Source: SLRI01 sp942491185
Lineage (GTDB): Bacteria > Pseudomonadota > Alphaproteobacteria > Geminicoccales > Geminicoccaceae
DNA: 64,000 bases
Assembly: GCA_942491185.1 (NCBI GenBank)
Contig: CALOAB010000021.1
Span: forward strand, 310,001 to 374,000
Direction of reading: 5' to 3'
In this document: in pieces, positions 22,077-29,060 of the stretch
How positions within the stretch are numbered: position 1 is the stretch's first letter
Layout of the letters: each line of letters starts with the position of its first letter
Program-made: the position numbers and the translations under genes
The notes under the pieces: generated by a model
Databases searched by the model: none
What the model saw: only the letters and a program-made list of their open reading frames with translations
What the model was told of the DNA's origin: nothing

Positions 22077-23639
22077 CTAGCCCACGACCATCGGGAAGGT
22101 GACGGCGATAGCGATCGCGAAGGCTACCGCGTTGGCGAGGCCGCCACAGAAGGGATGGCCGGTCCGCGCAAAGGCCCAGCCGCTGAACAGGCCATAGACG
22201 ATGAAGAAGGCCAGAATGATCGGCACGATCATCGCCAGGAAGAACAGCCGCTCGAAATCGAGTGCTATGGCGAAGGCCAGCGAGCCGAGGAACAAGAGCT
22301 TGGTGAAGGGATAGGCCCCGCGCGCGGCGGTTCGCCCTCGGGTGAGCCATTCATCGGCGAGAAAATAGGGCAGGGTGCCGAGCACCAGTGCTGCCACCAG
22401 CGGCAGGCGCTCGGGTATGGGGATGAACACGGTGACGAACCGGTCGATCGCGACCCCGACGACGAGCACGGCGTAGATCAGCAGCACCATCGCCGCGAGC
22501 GCCAGTCGGCCATATGCGATGTGGCCTTCGGGCGCTGCCTCGTCGCGTGCCGCATCCTCCATCTTGGGCACCAACAGCCGAAGCGCTGCCCAGGTGAGCA
22601 GGCCGTAGACCGCGAAATGGGTCAGGAGATAGTCGCCGAGCAGCAGCGGCAGAACGTCGGTCGGCACGAAGCGCAGGATGAGCGGCGTGAGCAAGGCAGG
22701 TGCCAGCCCGGCGAGCCAGAGCCGGCGCCAGGGCAGCCCTGCCCCGCGCGGCGGTACGGCCACAGTGGGCAAGAGCCGGCTCAGCGGCCGCCCGAGCAGC
22801 ACGAGGCCGAGGAGCAAGAGGAGGATCCAAGGTCCCTCGGCGATGATCGCCTGCGCACTCGTCCGGGCAAAGGCCGTGTCCAGCCACTGCACCGTCTCGC
22901 TCATGCTCTCCTTGGCGTAGAGCACGGCCACATGCTCGACCCCATCGGCGAACGCCGCCCGCCGCGCCGTCCCGTCTGCGACGTTGCCGACCGTGATACC
23001 TTCTGCCACCAACTCGCCAGCGACTAGCTCAACCGCGCGCAGTGCCTCGTCCTTGAGGGCCTGCGGCTCCAGGCCGCCGACGATCACGAGCAGGTTGTTG
23101 GGGCTCGTGGCATCCAGTGTCGGCGCGAACATCGAGACGGCGACCACGGCCTGAACGCCGTCGCCCTCGGCCTGTGCAAAGCGAACGATGAGGTCGGACG
23201 CCATCGAATGGCCGAGCACGGCGATCGCTTCCTGGCCGGTCCGCTCGCGGGCGAAATCGGCCACCTCGCCGAGCTGGCCGATCATCGCGTCCATCACGCC
23301 GTCGCCCGTGACGACATTGCCGCGGATCGGCTCTGGATGTTTGCCGTGGCCGAGGAAGTCGAAGGTGATCGCCGTGTAGCCGTTCCGGGCGAGGGTGAGC
23401 GCGAAGGAGCGCATCAAGGCCTCGGAGCCGGCGAAGCCGTGCGCGATGACCACCGGCGGCCCGGCTGTCCCGTCGATCGTCTCGTAGATGGTGACCGGCG
23501 TCGCGCCCACCGCGGCGGTCGAGATCTGGACCGAACGCTCGCCGGCCAGCAGCTGGAAAAGGGCGAGTGCGGCGAGCGCCAAGGCCAGCACGGCCAAGGC
23601 CCAATGGCGCCAAATCGATCCGGTCAGTCGCTCAGTCAT
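22077..23639 (-). CDS. Membrane-fused alpha/beta hydrolase
   Basis: N-terminal membrane anchor (about residues 10-32), then an alpha/beta hydrolase domain with HGFAGSE as oxyanion segment and nucleophile S145 in GHSMAS. From about residue 270 the protein is a bundle of roughly seven or eight hydrophobic helices to the C-terminus (520 residues). The catalytic domain is predicted to lie on one membrane face, probably periplasmic. I know of no defined function for this architecture. It is not obviously in an operon. Confidence 0.82.
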   Translation of the reverse strand: MTERLTGSIWRHWALAVLALALAALALFQLLAGERSVQISTAAVGATPVTIYETIDGTAGPPVVIAHGFAGSEALMRSFALTLARNGYTAITFDFLGHGKHPEPIRGNVVTGDGVMDAMIGQLGEVADFARERTGQEAIAVLGHSMASDLIVRFAQAEGDGVQAVVAVSMFAPTLDATSPNNLLVIVGGLEPQALKDEALRAVELVAGELVAEGITVGNVADGTARRAAFADGVEHVAVLYAKESMSETVQWLDTAFARTSAQAIIAEGPWILLLLLGLVLLGRPLSRLLPTVAVPPRGAGLPWRRLWLAGLAPALLTPLILRFVPTDVLPLLLGDYLLTHFAVYGLLTWAALRLLVPKMEDAARDEAAPEGHIAYGRLALAAMVLLIYAVLVVGVAIDRFVTVFIPIPERLPLVAALVLGTLPYFLADEWLTRGRTAARGAYPFTKLLFLGSLAFAIALDFERLFFLAMIVPIILAFFIVYGLFSGWAFARTGHPFCGGLANAVAFAIAIAVTFPMVVG

Positions 23640-23844
23640 CGACGATCAGGCCAAGATGGGCGCAGCGGCGACCTGCTCGAGAGCGGGTCGTGGAGCGGAC
23701 CGGGCGGCGGTCGAGGCATAGCGGCGATGATCGATCATGGCGGGCGCACCACTAGCCAATTGCCAGGCGCCGCACCAGCCCAGCTCTTCCACCCTGCGAC
23801 CCTTGCACCTATAGACGCGGTCTGGTGTCGATCGGGGAGAAGTC

Positions 23845-24903
23845 ATGCCGTCCTATCGTATCGCAGTGATCGCCGGTGACGGGATCGGCCGTGAGGTCGT
23901 GCCCGAGGGGATCCGCGCGCTGGAGAAGGTCGCGAGCCGCTTCGGTCTCGATCTTGCGTTCGACGAGCTGGATTGGAGCTGCGACCGCTACACCCGAACC
24001 GGCCACTTCATGCCGGAGGACGGGCTGGAGGGCATCGCCGGCCATGACGCGATCTTCTTAGGCGCCGTGGGCTGGCCCACCGTTCCCGACCACGTCTCGC
24101 TCTGGGGCCTCTTGATCCCGATCCGCCGGCGCTTCGACCAGTACGTCAATCTTCGCCCGGTGCGGCTGCTCGAGGGCGTCAAGTGCCCGCTCGCCGATCG
24201 CCGGCCCGGCGACATCGACTTCATGATCGTGCGTGAGAATGTCGAGGGCGAGTACTCGGAGATCGGCGGGCGCCTCTACACCGGCACACCGCAGGAGATG
24301 GCGGTGCAGGAGAGCGTCTTCACCCGCCACGGCGTCGACCGCGTCTGCCGCTACGCCTTCGAGCTCGCGATGACGCGACCGCGCCGCAAGCTGACCTCGG
24401 CGACCAAGTCGAACGGCATCATCCACACCATGCCCTATTGGGACGAGCGCTTCGCAGCAGTGGCCAATGACTATCCCGACATTGCCACCGACAAGTTCCA
24501 CATCGACATTCTGACTGCGCATTTCGTTCGTCATCCGGACTGGTTCGACGTGGTGGTCGGCTCCAACCTCTTCGGCGACATCCTCTCCGATCTCGGACCG
24601 GCGGTGACCGGCACGATCGGCATAGCGCCGTCGGCCAACCTCAACCCCGAGCGGCTCTGGCCCTCGATGTTCGAGCCGGTGCACGGCTCGGCGCCGGACA
24701 TCGCCGGCCAGGGCATCGCCAACCCGATCGGCCAAATCTGGTCGGCGGCGATGCTGCTCGACCATCTGGGCGAGCCGGCCGCCGCCGCTGCGATCATGGG
24801 CGCCATCGAGCGTGTCCTCTTGCAACCGAGCCTGTTGACACCCGACATGGGTGGCGAGGCAACCACCACCGCGCTGGGCCTTGCGATCGCTGCCGAGATC
24901 TGA
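23845..24903 (+). CDS. Tartrate dehydrogenase / D-malate dehydrogenase (decarboxylating)
   Basis: NAD-dependent beta-decarboxylating dehydrogenase of the isocitrate/isopropylmalate dehydrogenase family. AVIAGDGIGREVVPEG starts the protein; the tartrate/D-malate subgroup is indicated by LLIPIRRRFDQYVNLRPVRL, IVRENVEGEYSEIGGR and EPVHGSAPDIAGQGIANP. Length 352 is typical. GGGGAGAAG precedes the ATG. Its TGA stop coincides with one copy of the 3-bp duplication flanking the MITE-like element, so the reading frame ends exactly at the insertion. The cupin and amidotransferase genes beyond the element were probably part of the same operon. Confidence 0.93.
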   Translation: MPSYRIAVIAGDGIGREVVPEGIRALEKVASRFGLDLAFDELDWSCDRYTRTGHFMPEDGLEGIAGHDAIFLGAVGWPTVPDHVSLWGLLIPIRRRFDQYVNLRPVRLLEGVKCPLADRRPGDIDFMIVRENVEGEYSEIGGRLYTGTPQEMAVQESVFTRHGVDRVCRYAFELAMTRPRRKLTSATKSNGIIHTMPYWDERFAAVANDYPDIATDKFHIDILTAHFVRHPDWFDVVVGSNLFGDILSDLGPAVTGTIGIAPSANLNPERLWPSMFEPVHGSAPDIAGQGIANPIGQIWSAAMLLDHLGEPAAAAAIMGAIERVLLQPSLLTPDMGGEATTTALGLAIAAEI

Positions 24904-24936
24904 GAGCCTATCCGAAGAGTTTCCGAGGCATTTCAT
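24904..24936 (+). repeat. Left terminal inverted repeat of the MITE-like element
   Basis: Begins GAGCCTATCCGAAG and matches the reverse complement of 25138-25170 in 32 of 33 positions; the single difference is A at 24910. The outer boundary is exact, since the bases beyond it no longer pair. Confidence 0.85.
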
Positions 24937-25137
24937 GAGCTTGGCAGTCAGCAAATGCGAAGAGTTGGTCGGCCGTCGATGCTGGAGCATCGTCGGTCGA
25001 CCAACGACGAAGCAGGTGCTCGCTGCCAAGCTCACCTTCGGTCGGCTTGCGATCGGCTCCGGCTTTGTCGCCGAGCTTGGCCGATGCTCCAGCATCGGAC
25101 TGCGCTCGGCTTCGCGCCGGCGGTCGATCGCAAATCG

Positions 25138-25170
25138 ATGAAATGCCTCGGAAACTCTTCGGACAGGCTC
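25138..25170 (-). repeat. Right terminal inverted repeat of the MITE-like element
   Basis: Read on the minus strand it begins GAGCCTGTCCGAAG. It is followed on the plus strand by TGA, the second copy of the presumed target duplication, and then by the leader of the cupin gene with its GGAAGGAA ribosome-binding site. Confidence 0.85.
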
Positions 25171-25195
25171 TGAGCCGGAAGGAACGATTCGCGCC

Positions 25196-25690
25196 ATGTC
25201 GAGCGCCACGACGACGCCATTCTTCGAAGCTGCAGCCGACCACCGTGGCATCGATTTCCCCGGGATCTCGATCCGCGTCCTCGTGCCGAGCAAGGCCACG
25301 GGCGGCGCCTTTGCCATGTTCGACGAACGGACCGCACCCAAGGGTGGCCCGCCGCTGCATGTCCATGAGCACCAGATCGAGGTGTTTCGTGTGCTCGAAG
25401 GGTCTTACGAGTTCATGATCGCGGGCCAGCGCTACCCGGCCGGGCCGGGTGACACGGCCGTCGTTCCATCCGGCGCCGAGCATGGTTTTTGGAACACCGG
25501 CGAGACCGAGGGCCGGCTGTTGTTCACCTTGAGCCCTGGCGCCGGTTCGGAGGAAGTGTTCCAGGATCTCGGGCCGTTTCTGATGGCGGATGGGCCGCCT
25601 GACGTGGCCGGGATCAACGCGGCTTTTGCCGATCGCGGCTTTCGCATCGTGGGTCCGCCGCTCGCTGTGTTGTTTGGCGCGGATCCATGA
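25196..25690 (+). CDS. Cupin-domain protein
   Basis: 164-residue single-domain cupin. The first metal-binding motif is PPLHVHEHQIEVFRVLEG (H55, H57, E62) and the second is around PSGAEHGFWNTG. Such proteins are dioxygenases, isomerases or simple binding proteins; the substrate is not evident. It is coupled to the next gene by an ATGA overlap and probably formed an operon with the tartrate dehydrogenase before insertion of the fold-back element. GGAAGGAA lies 14-21 bases before the ATG. Confidence 0.88.
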   Translation: MSSATTTPFFEAAADHRGIDFPGISIRVLVPSKATGGAFAMFDERTAPKGGPPLHVHEHQIEVFRVLEGSYEFMIAGQRYPAGPGDTAVVPSGAEHGFWNTGETEGRLLFTLSPGAGSEEVFQDLGPFLMADGPPDVAGINAAFADRGFRIVGPPLAVLFGADP

Positions 25691-26409
25691 GGATCGGGAT
25701 CCTCGAGACCGGCCGCCCGCCCGAGGGGCTCGAGGCGCACGGCCCCTATCCGCGCGTCTTCGCGGAGCTGCTCGGACCCGATCTCGATTACGTGACCTAC
25801 CCGGTGATCGACGGCACGCTGCCGGCATCGGTGCACGACGCGGATGGCTGGCTGGTCACCGGCTCGCGCTTCGGCGCCTACGACACGGAGCCCTGGATTC
25901 GGCGGCTGGAAGCCTTCCTCAAGGATGCGGTCGCCGCCAAGGTGCCAGTCGTAGGCATCTGTTTCGGGCACCAGATCCTGGCACAGGCACTCGGTGCCCG
26001 GGTCGAGAAAGCGTCGGCCGGCTGGGGCGTCGGGCCGCACGAATACGAGGTGGTCGAGCGGCCGGCGTGGATGGATGGCGAGGCTCAGACGATGACGCTC
26101 AACGCCATGCACCAGGACCAGGTCTCGAGCCTGCCGGACGGTGCCAGGGTGATCGCGCGCTCGGATTTCTGCCCCTATGCAGCCCTGGCCTATGGCGGCC
26201 ACGCGATGTCGATCCAGGCGCACCCGGAGTTCGACAACGCCTATGAGCGGGCGTTGATCACCATGCGACGCGGCAAGCTGATCCCGGAGGAGCGCGCCGC
26301 ACCGGCGCTCGCGCTCTTGGGCGAGAGCGGTGCGGCGCCGGATGCCGCCAATGCGGCACGCTGGATCCGGCGCTTCTTTGCTGCTGCGAGCAACCGCGAC
26401 ATCGGGTGA
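25687..26409 (+). CDS. Class I glutamine amidotransferase (GMP synthase-like domain)
   Basis: 240 residues with the amidotransferase triad: C92 in GICFGHQILAQ, H179 and E181 in SIQAHPEFD. A GuaA-like domain without a synthase partner; relatives include gamma-glutamyl hydrolases. The start overlaps the cupin stop as ATGA. The neighbourhood (tartrate dehydrogenase, cupin) does not identify the substrate. Confidence 0.88.
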   Translation: MRIGILETGRPPEGLEAHGPYPRVFAELLGPDLDYVTYPVIDGTLPASVHDADGWLVTGSRFGAYDTEPWIRRLEAFLKDAVAAKVPVVGICFGHQILAQALGARVEKASAGWGVGPHEYEVVERPAWMDGEAQTMTLNAMHQDQVSSLPDGARVIARSDFCPYAALAYGGHAMSIQAHPEFDNAYERALITMRRGKLIPEERAAPALALLGESGAAPDAANAARWIRRFFAAASNRDIG

Positions 26410-26422
26410 CCGTCGATCGGTC

Positions 26423-26451
26423 TTGACGCCGCGGCGCCGCTCGACGACCCT
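26423..26451 (+). promoter_or_regulatory. Possible promoter of the cobalamin riboswitch transcript
   Basis: CTTGAC/TTGACG at 26422-26428 resembles the alphaproteobacterial -35 element; 17 bases later lies GACCCT, a weak -10. Transcription from here would start just before the first conserved riboswitch bases at about 26461. Confidence 0.3.
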
Positions 26452-26454
26452 GGC

Positions 26455-26640
26455 GGGTGATGGTGCCTCGACCTGAGGCTGAAAAGGGAATCCGGTGGGG
26501 AGGGCGCGTCAGCGTCGCCGATACCGGGGCTGCCCCCGCAACTGTGAGCAGCGAGCCGTCGACCAATGTGGGCCACTGCGGGCAAGTCCCGTGGGAAGGC
26601 TGGTCGGGGCGTCGAGCTGCGAGCCAGGAGACCTGCCATC
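26455..26640 (+). ncRNA. Cobalamin (B12) riboswitch
   Basis: The conserved blocks occur in order: GGTGCC at 26462-26467, GAGGCTGAAAAGGGAATCCG from about 26475, GCTGCCCCCGCAACTGT at 26529-26545, GCCACTG at 26572-26578, GGGAAGGC at 26593-26600, and the B12 box AGCCAGGAGACCTGCC at 26622-26637. It lies 53 nt upstream of the secreted PCu(A)C-like gene, whose expression is therefore expected to fall when adenosylcobalamin is plentiful. No separate terminator is obvious, so control of translation initiation is likely. Confidence 0.95.
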
Positions 26641-26689
26641 TCGACGCCAATCAAGTAGTGGGACGGGTGGTCCCGGGGGAGAACTCGAC

Positions 26690-27169
26690 ATGCGTAATCT
26701 GATCATGGGTGCCGGCATCGCGGTGATGGCGGCCGGTGCAGCTGTGGCGCATCACGCCGGCGACACGTTCGCAGTTGGCGAGATTGTCGTCAGCCACGCC
26801 TGGACCTACGAGACCGCCGAGGCCGGCCACGCCAGCAAGGTCTATCTGACCATCCAGAACAATGGCGCCGACGCCGACAGGCTGCTCCAGGCCAGCGTCG
26901 ACTTCGCGCCTGAGGTCGTCATGCAGGCCCAGGCGGTGGACGGCGAGGGCACGCTTGCCGTGCAGGACCTGAGCGCCATCCGGGTCGAGCCCGGCCAGGT
27001 GCTGACGCTGCAGCCAGGCGCCATCTGGCTCGAGCTCGAAGGCGTGCAGCAGGCCTTCGTCCACGGCGAGTTCTTCCACATGGACCTGGTCTTCGAGACC
27101 GCCGGTGCGGTGGAGATCGACGTCGTCGTCGAGGAGGCCGACGAGCATCTGGGCGAGCCGTCCAGCTAG
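26690..27169 (+). CDS. Secreted PCu(A)C-like protein under riboswitch control
   Basis: 159 residues. A signal peptide ends at AVA before H21-H22, so the mature protein should begin with histidine. The rest resembles the PCu(A)C copper-chaperone fold: KVYLTIQNNGADADRLLQA, an IRVEPGQVLTLQPGAIWLEL hairpin and a final VFETAGAVEIDVVVEE strand. The usual Cu(I) ligands (the His after the VEL-like strand and the HxM in the hairpin) are replaced by VMQAQ and WLELEG, so copper binding through that site is doubtful. Histidines cluster elsewhere (SHAW, FVHGEFFHMD). The riboswitch suggests a link to cobalamin or cobalt (inference). GGGGGAGAA at 26675-26683 sets the start. Confidence 0.8.
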   Translation: MRNLIMGAGIAVMAAGAAVAHHAGDTFAVGEIVVSHAWTYETAEAGHASKVYLTIQNNGADADRLLQASVDFAPEVVMQAQAVDGEGTLAVQDLSAIRVEPGQVLTLQPGAIWLELEGVQQAFVHGEFFHMDLVFETAGAVEIDVVVEEADEHLGEPSS

Positions 27170-27216
27170 CTGACACCCTTGGTCAAACGGCGGCGCGCCT
27201 GACTGGCACGCCGCCG

Positions 27217-28035
27217 TCAGGCCTCTGACGACCAATGCGAGGTCAGGCGCTCGAGCTCGGCGCGCAGCGGCGTGGGCCCCGCGATGACCGGGTTGCCATT
27301 GATCAGGCCGTTCTGGGCGAGGAAGTCGTTAGCGAAGCCGCCCGCTTCCTCGATCAGGAGCATCCCGGCGAGGCAATCCCAGCTGTTCATGTGCGGCTCC
27401 AGATAGCCGATCAGCCGGCCCACCGCCGTCCAGGCGAGGCCGAGCGCGCCGCTGCCATGCCGCTGGTAGACGCCGCGGGCGCGAAGCAGCTTCTCGAACA
27501 GAGGTAGCATCGTCTCGACCGGAACGCGTAGCGAGTAGCCGAGGCTGACCGAGCCGTCGCTGAGCGACGTGGCGTCGGCAACCCGGATCGGCAGCCCGTT
27601 CAGCCGCGCCCCGCCGCCGCGCCTGGCGGAGAACAGCTCGCCGGCCATGGGGTCGTAGACGACGCCCACCTCGACCTTGCCGGCCCGCTCATAGGCCAGG
27701 CTGACGCACCACGAGTTGATGCCGTTCAAGAAGCACCAGGTGCCGTCGATCGGGTCGATCACCCAATGCCCGCCGACATCGCTCGGGACGAGGGCATGGT
27801 CGTGCTCCTCGCCGACGAAGCCGTCATCCGGGAAGAGCGCGGCCAGGCGATCACGGATCAGCGTCTCCACCTCGCGGTCGGCACGGCTCACCAGGTCCTG
27901 GGCACCTTTGTGCTCGATCTCCAGGCTGTCACGCCCCTCGTAGAAGCGTCGCGCCAGGCTGCCGGCCTCGCGGGCCACGGCTTCGCAGGCGGCAAGACGC
28001 AGGCCGGGATCGATCTCGGGCATTGGTTCATCCAA
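27217..28035 (-). CDS. Inositol monophosphatase-family phosphatase
   Basis: Mg-dependent sugar/inositol phosphatase family (IMPase, histidinol phosphatase, CysQ-like). The metal motif is E76-E77 and DPIDGT at 94-99; the second motif is SWDCLAGMLLIEEAGG in the C-terminal domain. Length 272 is normal. Sequence alone does not separate inositol-phosphatase from HisN-type activity, and no histidine genes are adjacent. ATG 28035 or 28023 could be the start. Confidence 0.9.
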   Translation of the reverse strand: MDEPMPEIDPGLRLAACEAVAREAGSLARRFYEGRDSLEIEHKGAQDLVSRADREVETLIRDRLAALFPDDGFVGEEHDHALVPSDVGGHWVIDPIDGTWCFLNGINSWCVSLAYERAGKVEVGVVYDPMAGELFSARRGGGARLNGLPIRVADATSLSDGSVSLGYSLRVPVETMLPLFEKLLRARGVYQRHGSGALGLAWTAVGRLIGYLEPHMNSWDCLAGMLLIEEAGGFANDFLAQNGLINGNPVIAGPTPLRAELERLTSHWSSEA

Positions 28036-28146
28036 TTCGCAGATGTCAGGCAGTTTGGTAAAGGCGGGTCGGGCGCGTTATAGACGCGTCTCGCCCCCGG
28101 GACGAGGGCAGCCGCGTTCGCAGCAAAAGAAAAGGGGAGCCGCTTC

Positions 28147-28971
28147 ATGCATACGGTCAACGTCAATGGCGCTGCCATTCCGGCCATCGGCTTCGGCACC
28201 TGGGATCTGCCCAGCGATCGCGTCCAGCATCTGGTCGAGCACGCGATCGGGCTCGGCTACCGGCATGTCGACACGGCGCAGATGTACAAGAACGAGACGC
28301 CCGTTGGTGCTGGGATCAAGAGCTCGGGCATTGCCCGTGACGAGATCTTCCTCACCACCAAGATTTGGCCCGACGAATTCACATCTGACGCTTTTCGCCG
28401 GGCGACCGACGAGCGGCTGAAGCTCCTGGGCGTCGACCAGGTCGATTTGCTGCTGCTCCACTGGCCGTCGAAGACGGTGCCCTTGGCCGAGACCATTGAG
28501 GCCCTGAACGCCGCCCGCGAGGCCGGTCACACCAAGCATATCGGGATCAGCAACTTCACCACAGCGATGATCGACGAGGCGGTCAGTCTCTCGGCGGCGC
28601 CCTTGGTCACCAATCAGGTCGAGTACCACCCCTATCTGAGCCAGACCAAGGTGCTGGCAACGCTGGCCAGGCACGGCATGGCGCTCACCGCCTATTGTCC
28701 GATCGCCCGCGGCAAGGTCGTGAGCGATCCGACTTTGGGTGAGATCGGCAAGGCGCACGGCAAGTCGGCGACCCAGGTGGCGCTGCGCTGGCTGGTCCAG
28801 CAGGATGGCGTGATCGCCATTCCGCGCAGCTCGAACGAAAAGCGAATCGCCGAGAATCTCGATTGCTTCGACTTTCAGCTCAGCGAGGCCGAGATGGCGC
28901 AGATTAGCGGCATGGGCTCGCCCAAGGGCCGCGTCGTCGATGTCGCCATCGCGCCCGAGTGGGACGACTAG
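28147..28971 (+). CDS. Aldo/keto reductase
   Basis: NADPH-dependent aldehyde/ketone reductase with the complete tetrad D42, Y47 (VDTAQMYKNE), K72 (TTKIW) and H105 (LLLLHWPSK). The C-terminal IPRSSNEKRIAEN loop binds the cofactor phosphate. 274 residues, typical of the 2,5-diketo-gluconate reductase-like branch. Physiological substrate unknown. AAAAGGGGAG precedes the ATG at 28147. Divergent from the phosphatase gene. Confidence 0.95.
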   Translation: MHTVNVNGAAIPAIGFGTWDLPSDRVQHLVEHAIGLGYRHVDTAQMYKNETPVGAGIKSSGIARDEIFLTTKIWPDEFTSDAFRRATDERLKLLGVDQVDLLLLHWPSKTVPLAETIEALNAAREAGHTKHIGISNFTTAMIDEAVSLSAAPLVTNQVEYHPYLSQTKVLATLARHGMALTAYCPIARGKVVSDPTLGEIGKAHGKSATQVALRWLVQQDGVIAIPRSSNEKRIAENLDCFDFQLSEAEMAQISGMGSPKGRVVDVAIAPEWDD

Positions 28972-29060
28972 TCGTCTATCGGCAAGGACCTAACTCATTA
29001 CTGACGCAGTGGCGTCCCGGCTGGCGGGTCGTCTTCGAACCAGCGCGGAGAGCTTCACCG

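Larger units (their letters stand above)
24904..25170. mobile_element. MITE-like fold-back element with 33-bp inverted termini
   Basis: A 267-bp element bounded by 33-bp inverted repeats (one mismatch) and flanked by TGA on both sides (24901-24903 and 25171-25173), consistent with a 3-bp target duplication. It encodes no transposase. The interior holds two mirrored stem-loops: one spanning 24936-25034 around CGATGCTGGAGCATCG, the other spanning 25047-25133 around CGATGCTCCAGCATCG, its reverse complement. Thus a strand could fold as a three-way cloverleaf. The GAGCC termini and the TNA-type duplication recall the IS1031 group of the IS5 family, but that is memory-based inference. Removing it restores a TGA stop followed 22 bases later by the cupin start. 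Confidence 0.8.
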
